Below are positions 1-22,559 of a DNA stretch of 64,000 nucleotides, one piece after another. Made by a program: the position numbers and the translations under genes. Below the pieces are notes generated by a model that was given only the letters and a program-made list of their open reading frames with translations, searched no databases and had not been told where the DNA came from. Within the stretch, counting starts at the first letter, position 1. Every line of letters begins with the position of its first letter. Source of the stretch: Pelecanus crispus (taxonomy: Eukaryota > Chordata > Aves > Pelecaniformes > Pelecanidae); the NCBI RefSeq assembly GCF_030463565.1, contig NC_134656.1:439001-503000 (forward strand), written 5' to 3'.

Positions 1-321
1 GAGACCCTGCTCCGGGCGCATGGTGGGGACATGCCCCCACCCCAGGAGGGGACAGCAGCGCTGGCACGGTGGGGCAGAGCAGCTGGCCACCACCCTCAGG
101 CTGGAGTTCGGATGCTCTCCCGGGCGCCGGGGAGCAGATCCTGCCTCTGTGCTGGCTTGGCTCTGGCTGCACCGAGCCCCAGCTGTGCCGGCAGCGCGGA
201 GGCACAGCCAGCGGGCTGAGCCCAGGCTGCTGCCCTGCCTGGGCCCTCACGCCTGTCTCCATCCCCCGGGGGACCATTGCCCTGCGGGCACGAGGCTCCA
301 TCTCCTGGGGCAGAGACTCAC

Positions 322-916
322 CGGTATGTCAGGTCCATGTGGTCCCACTTGAGGTTCCCATCGAAGGTGAGGAAAGTTCCCACATCGGGGACGCCGCAGC
401 GGGGGGCTCGCATGGCCTCCAGCGTGCTGGCATCCAGCTCTCCCGTCTCCTCCAGGCCCAGCTGCTTCTGCATCTTGCGAAGCGCCTTGGCCAGGGACAC
501 GTGCTTGCTGCCTGACTTCTCCTCTGCCTCCGTGGCGTAGCCGAACCGCAGCAGATAGCTCTGGGGAGGAAAGGCAGACGGAGGGGCTGAGCTCGGCAGG
601 AGGGGGCTCAGGCAGTCTCGGGCACCGCACACCCCTGATGCCCAACACCAGCCCGGGCACCTTCCGGGGCACAGGGAGACAGGCAGCCCCCGAGCTCAGC
701 CCGCAGCCCTGCGCTGGAGCCCCTCGGGGTCCTGGGTGCCAGGAGGGGGCCGTGGTGCCGCGCTCCCCTCACCTCCGCCAGCTCCAGGTCCGACAGGGTG
801 CTGACCAGGTCCCCCGGGAAGGTGACAACCGCCTGCGGCTTGCTCTGGAGAGGGGCTGCGCAGCAGGAGAGGGCCAGCAGCCCCACGGCGAGCGGGGCCA
901 GGAGGATGAGTGCCAT
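322..916 (-). CDS. MMP9: Matrix metalloproteinase-9 (gelatinase B), first two coding exons; gene continues off the left edge
   Basis: Coding exons are 773-916 and 322-560. The start codon at 916 opens a 48-codon exon giving a hydrophobic signal peptide ([19 protein letters not shown]) and the start of the propeptide. Exon 2 gives the rest of the propeptide with the cysteine-switch motif PRCGVPD, whose Cys holds the catalytic zinc latent. It ends in a clean GT donor at 320-321. The catalytic domain, fibronectin II repeats and hemopexin domain lie outside the window. MMP9 is a secreted zinc endopeptidase cleaving gelatin and collagens IV/V in matrix remodelling and leukocyte migration. Positions 1-321 read as intron 2; I see no exon there. 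Being next to ZNF335 supports MMP9 over other MMPs. Confidence 0.93.
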
Positions 917-993
917 GGCACGGTGGTGGCAGGAGGGCTGTGGCTGTGCCGGGTCCCTGCCGCTCGCTCTGGGAGCCGCTGGGCTCCCACTCC

Positions 994-1023
994 TATTTAT
1001 GCGGCGGGGAGGGCAGTGAGTCA
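994..1023 (-). promoter_or_regulatory. MMP9: MMP9 core promoter: TATA box and proximal AP-1 site
   Basis: Read on the minus strand, a TATA-type CATAAATA lies at 994-1001, about 80 bp upstream of the MMP9 start codon. A perfect AP-1 site (TGAGTCA, 1017-1023) lies about 20 bp further upstream. Human MMP9 is known to have a TATA-like element and a proximal AP-1 site in the same order, through which phorbol ester and cytokine signals act. The sites are seen directly; their use here is inferred. Confidence 0.7.
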
Positions 1024-3090
1024 CCCTCAGACCCCTCAGCCGACTCACGCTCCCTTCCCAAGGTGACGAAACGCACACTCAGGCTTCTCCGCTCCCTGCC
1101 TTAACTGTTTCATCACCTTGTTTACTAAACACACTCGAGCCCGCAGCCACGCAGGGTACGAGGATGGGTGCGAGGAAGAGCGGCCCGGCAGCCGCACCGG
1201 GGCACGGCACAGCCCGGCTGCCCCATGGCGGGGCGGCCGGCAGCGAGGGGCACGGCCCTGCTGGCCCCAGCGCCATGGTGGCAGCGGGAATGGCAGGGGG
1301 GCGCGGAGGCCAGGGGGCCAGCTGGGTGCTCAGGACCCTGTGGCTGTGCTGCTGCACCTGCCGACACCGAGCTCGGCCGGCTGAGGGCCGACGCCACCAA
1401 AGCCAGGCCCGTGGGCGCCTGGGTGGGCACTGGGGCTGCGTGGGCAGAGCTGGCAGGAGAGCCCGTGCCCAGAGCCCCCGCACCTGCAGCCCACCTGCCT
1501 GGGAGCCAGAGCTCAGACCCTCCCCAAGATGCAGCATCTGTCCCCATGTCACACCGCGGCTGCGTCACCCTGGTAGGGCAGACGTTCCCAGCACGGGAGG
1601 TCCTCGTGTCTCATCACCCCACGCAGAGCCCTGCGGGGCCAGGGCAGCACCCACCCAGGAGCAGCCCCGGGCCTGGGGATGCTCCGGCGGGGTCCACGGG
1701 ACACGGGGGTGCCCTGTCCTCGCCGCTGGCTGCTCCGCAGGGTGCTGCTGACTCAGGTTCCCACCCGGCACAGCACAAACCTTGCCGTGGGACAGTGTTT
1801 TCCTGCTTCTCCCAAAGTGCCGACGCTTGTGGGAATGGGAGTGGTGAAGGGGAAAGCAAACAGGGATGAGGAGCAAGAGGAAAACGGATGGCAGAGCAGA
1901 CAGAAAGGCGCAGCGTCAGCCGGGGGAAGCGGGAGGGCTGGTGCAGCCCAACAACGCTGCCCAAGACGCAGGTCCCAGGACGGGTCCCCCTTCCCCAGCC
2001 CTTGCTAAGCCCGGGCTGCGCCCCTGCAGCCACCCCTGGCTCTGCACCACCCCGGGCTCTGGCTGAGCTACCCTGGAGCCCAGCAAGGCTGGGGGACGGT
2101 GAGAGGAGAGGAGCCATGCTCCCCTGCGCCCTTGCAAGGAGCCCCGACACCCGAGGGAGGGCTCGTCCCTGGGGGAGAATCGCCCATGTGGGGCAGACTG
2201 AGGGGGCTCACCCCGGGCGCGGGCTCTGCCCCAGACCCCCTCCCTGCCCCGCCGGGGTGCCGCAGCCCTGCTCCCAGCCCAGCCTCATGCAGGGGAGCTG
2301 CTGAGCAGCAGGCACCCGGTGCTGGCAGGACGCAGCACCAGGGCCACCATCAGCTGGGCCCGGGGAGCTCGCAGGCAGCGCCGGCCCCGCCAGCGCGAGC
2401 CCTGCCAGGAGGAAGCGGCACTGAGAAATTGCGGAGTTGCCTCACGCCCTTGCCACAGACCTGCAAGAGCAGTGTCTGTTCTCAGGCGGAGGAAGTTGCT
2501 CCACAAGCGGCCGCCGTCCTGTACCCTGGCGTCACAAGCACATCCAGCCCACGGTGCCGGCACACAGCTCCCTCCTGGCTGGACGCAGGCCAGGAACCCC
2601 CCCAGCCTCCCCGACTGTCTCCCCTCCCTGCGGGGTCCAGCCTGCTGCCCCTCACCCCTGTGCACGGCCCAGCTCTTTGCAAGGCAGGAGGCAGCGTCTC
2701 TCCGTGCTACCTGCCTGGCCAGCAGCCGGGGCGAGGATGGGGCTCTTTGAGGCGCCCCGAGGCCCCCGCTGCAGCCGATGGCTCCTGGGGCGTGCAGGGA
2801 GCAGGCACCGCTCCATGTCCTCCGCTCTCCAGGCTGCCACGAGCTCAGCCCACAGCACACGGAGCCAGCGCCAGAGATGGATGCAAAAGCATCGCTGGGA
2901 GGATGCACCCTTGGGACAGCCCGGGCAAGGGGATGTCTGACACTGGCTCTGGGGTGCAGCCAGGGAGGCCAGATCTGGCTCTGGCCTCCCTGGTGCTGTG
3001 ACAAATCCCTGGGCCTTTCCCACGCTATTCCCATCCCTCGTTTCCACTGCATGCAGGAGCCGCAGCTCCCACAGCCCAGGCACGCTGCCA

Positions 3091-3145
3091 CGGCACCGCC
3101 TGCACCGCACCGCACCGCCTGCACCGCACTGCACCGCCTGCAGCA
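3091..3145. repeat. Short tandem repeat, CACCGC(A/C)TG units
   Basis: About 55 bases of alternating CACCGCCTG and CACCGCA-type words, repeated five to six times with small changes. A simple GC-rich microsatellite/minisatellite with no visible coding role. Confidence 0.7.
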
Positions 3146-6100
3146 CCCCTGAGGGCAGAGCCATGGCCGAGCGGAGCAGAGCAGCGCTCGCTGGGCCGGG
3201 GCTCGGAGGAGGGCGATGGCAGGAGGAGCTGAGAGCCAGGGCCCCGCATACTGCGCAGCCTGCCCTGGCAAGCCCACTCTCGCCCGGCTCCAGGCAGCTC
3301 CGGTGTGCACCGGTGGGTCCGTGGCCAACGGCACCGAGCATCCTCGAGCTGGGTGGCCGGGGTCCTGGCGGGGGGCTACCGGCTGCAGCTCTGTCCCCCA
3401 GTCTGGCCTCTCCCACTGACTCATGGCCCCACTCGCCAGCTTCCTCCTGGCACCAGCCCGGGGGATTTTCTGGTGACTCTCCAGAGGCTCCGCAGGGAGC
3501 AGGGGAAGGGCTGGGGCAACAGGGAAACACCCGTGTCTGGCAGCGCCAGCAGCCTCAGAGCCAGGCCGGGGAACTCCATGGGGACAGGCTTGGCGCTGCC
3601 AGCACAAAACCCACAGGCAGCCCCAGCCCCAGCTGGCGCGGGTCCCTCGGCACAGGCACATGCAGAGCCGTGCTCGGGGCAGCTGCTGCCGCTGGCGGGA
3701 GAGGAGGGTGGTGGCAAGCACCGGCGGCACAGCAGGAGAGGGATTTTGGCTGCCGGGGAGCCCCAGAGCACCTGGGTGCTGTGCCCAGCCCGTGCCTGCC
3801 CAGGGACACCGTTTGCACCCAGAGTCCCCATAAGGACGAACTATATGGAAAAACCCACACGGACATCCTGTATCCCAGCCAGCTGCCCAAGCCACGAGGC
3901 TCCCTGTCACCACCGCTACCGCCAAAAGGGGAAGGAACAGCCACCGCAGCCCCTTCCTACACCCTTACTCACTCATGCAGGCGTGCACCACGGGGAGACC
4001 CCCGTGGGAAACATGTCCAGGACCCCGGCTGCGGCCGGACGCCCGCCTGGATCCCGAGCGGTGGGGAGGCAGCGGCCCTGCCCGGGGCAGAGGCTGCCGG
4101 GACACGGCAGCACCTTGGCCGGGCTGCCGGTCTCCAGCCGGGAGGTGCTGGCTGGGCCAGCAGTGAGCTTTGGAGGGGCTGGGCAGAGCCAGGGACCCCC
4201 AGAGCCGTTCCCCCAGCACAGGCGAGTGGGGGCCAGCTGGGAGGGAGTGCGGCACCAGCCGGCTAGGGGAGAGCCCCGAAAGCCATGGCCATGGGGTGCA
4301 CCGGGGTGGCAAAGGTGGCGGAAGAGCCGAGGAGTGGGTGGGCAAGGGGGCACCTGGCTGCCACTGTTGCTGCCTCACACCTGGGAGCCCAAAGATCCGG
4401 GCAGGGGACAGGGGGTATGCGGGAGCAAAGGGCAGGCGCAGGTGTGCGGACGGCATCGGACGCCCTCCCGGCACGAGCGGCCGGGCAGGAGTGCAGCAGA
4501 GCGGAAGCAGGGCGGGAGGGAGTCAGCATCTTGTGCGGGTGAGACAGCGCTGGCTCCGGGAGAGCACGGCGCTGCCCATCACAGGGAAGCGTGGCCCGTG
4601 CGGAGGGCAGGGAGCAGCTCGGACCCGTCAGCCGCCACACACAGCGCCAGCGCCACGGCAGAGACGGATTCCCCAGCCGGCGGGCAGGGCACCAGTGCGT
4701 GCCCCCAGCCAAGCCGGGCAGCTGCCGCTGCCGGCCCCACCACCCCAAGCCCAGCCTTGCTCCCATCCCACGGGCTCTGCAGCACCCAGTGTCCAGGGAG
4801 CAGAGCTGCTGCCCGCGCGCCGGCTGCCTCGGCCAGCACCAGCCCCACCGTACGGCACCGCATCCCGGGCGTGGGGGCACTTGGCACAGGAGTGGGACTG
4901 AAGGCACAGGGAGCAGCTCTGCGTCAGAGGCTTGGAAGCCTGGTTGCTCCTGCTCAAGGGCTCCAGACAGAAACAACATTCCTGCACACACTTCCCCTAT
5001 CCGCTGCCCCGACGCTGGGCCGCGCGTGGGCCGCGATCACTTCCTCCAGCTGGGCCCAGGACCCTTCTTGGCAAACTGCGCCGCATGCCACGGCTCCGCA
5101 GCGCTGCCGGCACAGCCGGACCCCAGCCCCGCTCGCCTTCCCGGCCTGCCCGATGCTCTGTGGATGCACCTGCTCGTCTCCCTGCCTGTCCCTGCCAGAC
5201 CCTGCCTGTCCCCTGCCTCACCTGGTGAACTCCCCAGCCCCTCAACACCAGCTCCTTGCGAATTCTTTGCCCCCATTTGCCCACGGCTCCCCCAGCCCCT
5301 GTGCCGCTGCTCTCTGCAGCCGCTCGTCTGGGCGAGGATGACGCAGCCAGTGTCAGCGGGGTGGATCACCTCCGCCCTGCAGGCACTGAAACCAGCGCCG
5401 CAGTTTCATCACCGATCCCAGCTGTAAACCACACATGACGGATCCCCCCGGCCGTCACGCTGGCTCCAGGCACCCAGGTGGGTGGCACAGTCACCTCCCC
5501 GCATCAGGCTGGGACAACCCCCCCTCCACGCCTTCCCTGTCACCTTCACACGCCGGGAACGCCCCATCTGTTTGGGTCCCACATGGATGCTGGAGCAGGA
5601 ATCTCCCTCCCAGCGCACTGCTGCTCCGGGCGCTGGGGCCGGCGGCGGGCACAGCCTGTGCCGCGGCAGCTGGACACAGCCCTGCTGATGCCAGGGGGGG
5701 ACCCAGCACCTCGCAGACGCCCACGCAGAGCCCTCACCACGCGGCACAACCCCTGCGCTCACCTGCACCCCGCTCATCTCCACGGCACGGAGAGGAAACC
5801 ACTCTCCTGCCTGCCGGGAAGCCCGCGAGGTGGGAAATCCAGGAAGGGTTTGAAGAAACGAGCCAGCCTCTGGCAGAGGCTTCCAAAATCGCCTTGGTAT
5901 TCGATCTGGAGGGAAAACAGCCCAGACCATCCCAGCTGCTGGAGAACGGTGTGAAGAGCCCGGCAGCCCCAGGGATATAGGAAAGGGGTGCGAGGGCTCC
6001 AAATACCACAGGGCTCTTGTGTTTCATGACTTGCCTTGCTGTCAACTCATTCCCATCCCTCGAACCTCATCCCATCTCAGCCTTTGCCTCTGGCTTTGAC

Positions 6101-6589
6101 CAACTTTTGTTTTACCAAACTTTCCCCACCTGCCCGGAGCGGGACCACGGTGCGTTCAGACACGTGAGCGGGGTGCAGGGCCCAGGGCTGCTCCGGCTCC
6201 TGCGGGCTGCACAGGGCAGCACCGAGACTTCACCACCTGTGGTGGCTTTGGGAAGGGGTGTCCGCGGGCAGCCCCTCAGCCGGCTGGGGCCATCCCCTCG
6301 GGGGTGACCTGCTGGATCAGGCCCACGGAGGCTCCCGTGCCCCACGGGGGTAAGGCAGGGGCCGGGAGGGGAGCAGGGCAGGATGGGGCTGGGCGGCTGC
6401 AGCTCCTCAAGGCACAGCTGCTGCGCCGGCACGGCACGGGTGGGCAGCGCTTTGTTCCCCGGCGGTGAGACGGGCACAGCAGCTGCCTGCTAAAATGGGA
6501 AGAGCAGCAATTGTGACAATGACGGCGAACCTGCCTGCTTGGCCCGCACTCGAAGGGGACAACGCCGTGCCAGGAACGCACCGCCTGTC

Positions 6590-6780
6590 AATGATGAAAC
6601 GGCTCAAGAATAAGAAGCGGGGGTTTGTAGAACGTGAAATATGGGCAAAACTGATTGTATTTAATTGTAAACTACAAGCAGCAGAAGGAAGAGTGGTAGA
6701 TGCAACATGCTCGGATTTCAGTAAAACATTTGACAACTGTTCTAACGCTTGCTGCCAAATTAATTCAGAGCGGCTCAGTT
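6590..6780 (+). mobile_element. Possible degenerate CR1/L2-type LINE reverse-transcriptase fragment
   Basis: An AT-richer island inside GC-rich DNA. In the plus frame near 6695-6740 it reads VVDATCSDFSKTFDNCSN, close to the LINE reverse-transcriptase motif (I/V)VD...LDFSKAFDTV. No 3' tail or second domain was found. This is a motif match to a non-LTR LINE by eye. A chance match or a conserved non-coding element cannot be excluded. Confidence 0.35.
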
Positions 6781-9700
6781 GTCAACACAGGCATATGGAC
6801 AAAACCCAGGCAGCCCGGGGAATGGCAAGCGGCCTGGCCGTCAGCCTGGGAGCTGCCGGGGCTGCACGACCCTTGGGGCCTTTTCAAACCTCTTCTGCAG
6901 GCACGGGGGGGAGGAAGGCCGGCACCGGGCTGCGGAGCACTGGGGACAGAGAGCGCTGCCGTGCTGCCAGGGGAGGAGAAGGGCTGCAGAGCAGCCGGGC
7001 GAGAGCCACCAGCCCTTCGGTAGCTGCTGTGCCCCATGCCCCGCGGGCACCTCTGAACATCACACGGCACAGAGCAGTCCTGGAGCCTACCTGCTCAGCC
7101 CCAGTGACCCCCTTCCATGGGGCAGGAGCGGGGGGGACCGACCAAACCAACACCGCACCCAGTTGCTGCCCGGTGGGGCTCAGGACCGCTGCTGTGCGAG
7201 AGCCGCAGGGCCCCTCCGTGCTCCGAGGCGGTTTGGCTGCGGGGCCGGTGCAGGCTGGGAGCCCCCACGGCAGCGCCGGGGTACCGAGCTCCCCCAGCCC
7301 ACGGTGCTCAGCAGGGCGAAGCCCCGTGCCAGCGATGAGAACAGCCCGGCACAGCACGTGTCTAAGGCCTCTGGGGCCCTGCTACACACACAGTTCTCCT
7401 GCCCACCTTGTTTATTTTACTTATATTTCAGTAATTTGCTGATTACCCTTTTTTAACTAACCAGCAGTGATGAATCAGCAGCACAGGAGAGGGTGGAAGC
7501 TGGCGGCCTTGGACCATGGCTCCGAGGTCTCAGGTTCTGGGAAGGAAGCCACAGGATCCCTCCAGAAGGGAAAAAAAACAACCAGCAGCAGCAGCACTTC
7601 TGGCAGGCGAGGAGGGGCCGGGCAGGGCCGCAGCCACGGCTGTTTGCATTTCAGCAGCTCCAAACACATCCCGGAAAGGCCGTCAGTGGTCCCGAAGCCC
7701 TGTGGGAACAGCAGCCATAGCTCTGACCCGGGCGCAAGACGAGACACGCGGGACAGGCAGCGTACGGCACGGCTCGGTGCCGCTGTTGCTGCAGCCCGTG
7801 CGCAGGACGGCGGGCACCGACGGCCCAGGAGGCAGCAGGATGCGAGGAGGGCACCGCGTCCCCCCCGGCAGGCAGGAGCGCCCAGCAGAGCGGTAGCGGG
7901 GGCACTGGCAGGGAGCACGGCTGCACGCTCTGTCTGGAGCTGGCCCAGCCACGCAGCGCTGCCTCGCCTCGGGGAGAGCCCCTCTGGGGCAGAGCCTGGG
8001 CCAGCAACCCACCTCCCACCAAGGGAACCTCGCGAGGGTGTAAGTGGCCTCGCCACAGGCTTTTGTCGGCTCCTGCGAGCCCCTGGGGAGCAGCTGGGAG
8101 CGGCTCCTGCCTGTCTCGGGAGCGCCCTGCCCGAGCCCAAGGGTGGCATTACGGCCGAGGCTGCGGGTTCGGCCACAGAAAACAGGGCATTATCCTACGA
8201 CACTCCCACCGGTGCCAGCACCCTGGGAAGCGGAGATCCCAGCAGGAGCAGCCAGCGCCAGAGGCAGGCTGCTCCCCGCAGAAGCGCTGGTGGCCCAGCA
8301 AGCCCTGGGTACGGGGCAGAGGGGCCAGAGCAGTGCCCAGCGGGAAGCTGTCCCGGCTGCCACCCCAGCATGGAGCAATCCCCTGGGAGAGCCCCAGGCG
8401 CCTTCTTCAGGAGCCGCTGTTGCTGGGAAGGAGCTGAGTGGTGAAGCAATCTGGTGTGAAGAAAAACCCATTTCCTGCAGCAAGGGCTGTTTTGCTCAAC
8501 GTTTTACAAAATGTGCTGATGCAACTGCCCTTCCCAGGTGGGATATAAATACGAGCCTGGTTGATGTGGATTAATGCCCTGCAGCTACACAAACATCACC
8601 AGCAATGTTTTCTTTAAAAAGAAAAAAAGGAAACAGGGAGGAACAAACAGCATGGATGACAAAAATCACTGACTGTGGAAGTCCGGGGGCTCGGGTTGCA
8701 GGGAGGCTGGAGAGGTGCAGCCCTGCACAACACGCTCGGCAGAAGCCCCCACCTATTCTGGGACGCTGACCGAAGCCGTTAGCTCATGGAGAAGCTATTG
8801 TGGGAGCAGGGCAAGCCCGAGGCGGGTCAGTGCAGCGAACAAACTGCTGCCAGGGACGGGGCAGACCAGTGCGGCCGAGGGGTGCCGGCGAGAGCAGGAC
8901 CCCAACCAGAGTCGCTCGGCTGGCGCGCTCTTGCTCTGCCCTGTGCGGCAGCTTGTCTGGCTGTAGCTCCTTCCAGGCGCCATATCCAGGCTGGAGAGCA
9001 CAGAGCTGGGAAACCTTCCACCGCCTGCGACAGCCTGTCAGTGCAGCTGATCAACCAGCCTGTTAAAAATCAGCATCATATCCCACTCGAGCCTTATCGC
9101 GTTATTCTCCAGGCACAAGCGTTTGTGTTGTCTTCTCAGCCCGTTCCCAAAAGGCCTTTAACCTGGCGCTCCCCCTGCTAAGGTATTTGGACACACGTCC
9201 AATGCGTGCCGCATCCATTTTTGGATTCTCTTAAGCCTCTTGCTGAGATTTCTTTGTGTTTTCTTTGGCCCTGAAATGATTTCAGGCACGGGAACCGCAA
9301 CGGCGGAGCATTATCAGAGAGGAGCTTTGCCTCCAGAGCAGAGCACAGGAGCTGTGCTTTGCCTGGCTTGGAAATTCTCTGCTCACCCCTGCTCGGGGGC
9401 ACGCAGCATTTTTAAAAATAGCAGGTTACCCATCTCAGCAAAGCTCCCGCTGGTACAATCCTTTGAGACAGAGAACATGGGCTATCTCTACAGGGTAACA
9501 GGGAAGCTTTAAGAAACTTTCCACCAGTCGAGCCAGCATTGGGAGGGTCCACGCTAGCCCCTGAGGCTCCCAGAGGTCAGGCTGCTTTGCCCTGGAGCCA
9601 TCGTCGTTTGGGACAACCCTTCACTTGTCTCAGACAGCAGCTGACTGAAGGCAAAAAGAGAGGAAACCTGCTAGTCTGACATAAATCCATCTCGTTTCCT

Positions 9701-12639
9701 CTACCTGGGAGGCAGCTTTTGCCAGGGGTTCCTCCAACCTACCCCCCCGCAACTGAATCGTGGAGCTTCCCCCACAGGGAGCACAGCAATGCCCTAAGCC
9801 CACTGACAGTGCCAGGCTCCCCTGCCACGAGCTACGGAGCCAGGACATCGGAAAGCGGACGTTGTCCGCAGGAGCCTCCCGCATCCTCCCCGGCTCCCCT
9901 TTCCCCCCCCAGCAACTGCAGAGCTGCGTGGGGTTGGTTCCTTTAAAGAGGAACAATGGGAAAAAAGACCCCGGCCCCTTGGTGTCCCTCAGGTTCTGGC
10001 ACGGCTGCGGTCGCAGCAGCCTCCTGCGCACGGGGACTCGGCACCCGAGTCACTGGCAGGGAGCGCTGCCGCAGCAGGAGCACTCGTGCAGCCAGCCCCT
10101 TCCCAGCTCCCGCCAGCCCGGGGACGGGCTTCACCAATGCTGTCAACCCATGATAGACGAGGGCATAAACCTTTCAAGGATGTATTTAATTAGCTTGAAA
10201 AAAAAGCCGGAAGATGCAGGCGCACCAGGCTGGTGGTTCAGCAGCAGCTCCTCTGCTGCCTCTACCGGGCACAGGGCACCTCCAGGAAGTCTCGCCCAGG
10301 GCAGGAGGCACCAGATGGATGCGAGGGACCTGCAGAGCCGCGCAGAGGAGTGCTGGGCTGAGGGGGGATGAATCCAGCCACTGCCCTCCTTGCCCTGGAC
10401 CAGAAGCACCACCGCCAAACGACACAGAGTGCTGATCCAGCCCACCCTGCTTGTCCAACACCCGTCCACTTGGATTTCTGGCAGGCTAACTCCGCACTGG
10501 CAGACCGCGCCAGATGAGACACTGTCTGTCCTTCTGCAGCTGGCACCACGTCAGCGCCAGCCCTGTACTGGCTGTTCTGGCCAGCGAGACAATGCAACTG
10601 CCCGCCCAGACCTGCTCCGGACAGAGCCGCACTGCGGGCTGACTCAGTCCCAGCGGCCCTGGGACCGGGCCGGGATGGGGAGCCTTGGCCCCCTCACTCA
10701 GCGAACGCGTCCCTTCCACAGGGACCGAGCAGCCAGGTTCAGCCCAAATACATCCCAACCTCGGAAGAACCCAGGCACAACACGATTGCCTTTCTTCCAG
10801 AAAAAAACCAGGATAGAGACGTCCTCAGTAGAGCACTGCAACATGAGAAAACATCGGTGAGAGCAAGGAGCCACCCAAGCCAGGGTTTCGTTGAAGACAT
10901 CAGCGGGGAGCCAGGGCCGGCGGGGCCAGGGGCCTCGGCCAGAAGAGCCCAAGCACAGGCTCTCCATCCACAGCTGACCTCAGCTGGAGATGGCACACCA
11001 CCGCATTTGACGGCGCTGCCAGAGGGCTGGGGCAGCAGCAGGCTCCTAAATGCATCCCTGCAGGGACGCCACAGCCTCAGGAAGCGCCAGCAAAGCCCCG
11101 CCGCCCGTGGCGTGCTGGGAGCCCCCGACCAGCCCAGAGCAGCCCCCCAGCTTGTGCACCTTGAGCGCAGGTGCTGGAGGTCAGTGCGGCTGACCCGGGC
11201 CTGCCAAACCACGCGCCCATCGCCAGCTGCAGTAGGGTGTAACCAGCCCGGGTGACAGTTTGGTTAGCAAGAGAACAGAGGAAGATGGCTACTGCTCAGC
11301 TGCAGAACTGCCATCAAAAGAGGCAAGTTTAGCTTCTGTAAGACAGAGCAAGCCTACGGCGCCCGTCAGGCGCCATTCCCGCACCGGAGAACGAGGGGAA
11401 AAAAGCAGAGTCCAAGACCGTGCAGCCCTGCAGGGCAGGTCACGGCACGGCAGAGGCCCCGGCAGCTCGGCCAGGGCCACTCCGGGGCAGGCTGGCCCCA
11501 GCTGGGCCCGCAGGCGCGGCCACGAACCGCGCCGGCCTCCGTGCCTACCGCGGGCTACAGGAAGGGAGCCGGAGCGCCGGGGCTGCGCGGCACCGCCCGA
11601 GATGCGGCCCCCGGCTGGGGGGACGCGCCGCCGGCCGCTACCGCAGAGCCCCCGCTCCGCCCGCGGCCGGATGGGGCTGCGATGGAGCCGCAGGGCGCAG
11701 CGGCGCGGCCGGGCCCGGAGCGGAGCGGCCGGGCCGAGCCAGGAGCCCAGGAGCCCTGCGCCAGCCCCGCCGCTGCCGCTGCCACTTCCGCTTCCGCCTT
11801 CTCGTCACGTGACGGGCGCAACCCGGCGCGACGCCGACGCTCAGGGCCCGGGCGCCGCTTCGTGACGCCATGACGCAGGGTCGCGGCACTTTCTCCATGA
11901 TCGCTCCGCGGAGAAAGTAGTCCCCGGCGGGGCGCCGAGGCCTGCCCCCAGCCCGCGGGCGGCGGGCGGCGCCGCTCGGTGCCGGGAGGCGGCGGCGGCG
12001 GCCGGAGCGAGGAGCGAGGAGCGCGTCCCCGCGGCGCCGAGCGCCCCGGGCGGGGCGGGGACCGGAGTAAGTAGTCCCGGCGCGGGGCCCGCGCGGCCGT
12101 ACCGCTGCGCGGCGCGAGGGCGGGGGGGCATGGCGGCCGCCGTGATGCCGGCTCCGGCGGAGGCGCGACGGGGCCGCGGCGGACCGGGTGAGGGCGCGGG
12201 CCGGCGGGCGGGCGGCGGCGGCGGGCCCCCCTCGCCCCGCCGCGGCGGCGGCTCACCCCGCCCCGGCGCACCGGGGCCGCCCCGCCGTGTGCGCGCGCGC
12301 GGAGGCGGCGGGGGGGACCCCGCGGCAAGATGGCGGCCGGGGGCTGGGCAGGGCCGCGGGGCATGACGGGACCGGGGGCGCCGGGCGGCGCCGGGGCCCC
12401 CCGTGAGGGCGGCCGCCACCCCCGGCCATGGCGCCGCGGCGGCTCCGGGCCCCCCGCGGGCGCCCCGAGGGGCGGCCCCGGCCCCCGGGCCGGGCGAGCC
12501 GGGCTGCGCGGCGCCGCGACCCCGCGGGCCGGGACCCCTGCGGCGGCCGCCCGGAGCGGCGGGGAGCGGGCGGCGGGCTGCCGCGGCCCTGATGGCGGCG
12601 GCCTCCCCCCCGCGCAGGTCGAGCCTAGGCAGGGCGGGC

Positions 12640-21872
<9,233 letters not shown>

Positions 21873-22549
21873 CATGGGGCCCGGCTGGTGCTGGGACACG
21901 CGTGCCGAGCGGGACAGCCGCACCAGGCAGGAGCCTGCTCAGCCAGCAGTTGCCTTATCGCTCCGGGGCCGTGAGGGACGTGCCTGTGTGCGTTGCGGCG
22001 GGGGCACGCTGCCGCCAGGCCGTGCGCCGCTCGGGTCCTGCACATCCTCCCAGCACAGGCAGCTGTCTCCAGCAGAGACTGTTCCGCAGCCGAGGCAGGC
22101 TGAGCGGTGGCAGCGCTCGCGTGTCGCTGGTCTCTTTGCCCCTGTTGCACTCGATGGTCTGAAATCCCTTTTCCTGAATCATGTCTGCGTGGGCCAAACT
22201 CGGATCGGCGCCTGCCTGGCACACGAGGATCCTGGGAGAGAGCTGCGGGGCCGAGCGCAGCCACGCGGTACGGTGGGAGGGGGCTGCATGCGGCCACAGC
22301 CACGTGCTCCCCACTCTGTAGCTTTGGGGGGTGCGGTCTTGGTGTGAGGGCAGCCGTCCCTCCCTTGGCTTCTCCGGCCTGCAGGCAGGCAGCAGTAGGG
22401 CTTTGGACTGGAGGAACCCAGAGTAAGAAGAAGCATAGGTGGAAGATGTTCTATTTTTCTTCTGAAGAGGGATGGACTCTGGCGTTGGTTCATAGGTGGT
22501 TGTGGGAGGGGTTCGATTCTGACATTCTCAAGCTTTGACTATGCTTATG

Positions 22550-22555
22550 AATAAA
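22550..22555 (+). terminator. ZNF335: ZNF335 poly(A) signal
   Basis: AATAAA about 680 bases after the ZNF335 stop codon, preceded by a gene-poor 3' UTR. This is the first canonical hexamer in the right direction. Confidence 0.75.
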
Positions 22556-22559
22556 AAGG

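Larger units (their letters stand above)
1030..11400. other. Intergenic region between MMP9 and ZNF335
   Basis: About 10 kb of GC-rich DNA lies between two divergent promoters. Many open frames exist but none has domain content, splice-site support or resemblance to a known protein that I recognise. It holds a short tandem repeat (3091-3145), a likely degenerate LINE fragment (about 6590-6780) and AT-richer patches near 6500-6800, 7380-7460, 8580-8680 and 9060-9450. These may include MMP9 or ZNF335 enhancers, but nothing in the sequence proves it. Confidence 0.6.

Noticed and set aside
3305-5341. 678-codon plus-strand open frame in the MMP9-ZNF335 spacer
   Set aside because: Composition is that of random GC-rich DNA; overlapping frames are equally open and no family is recognisable.
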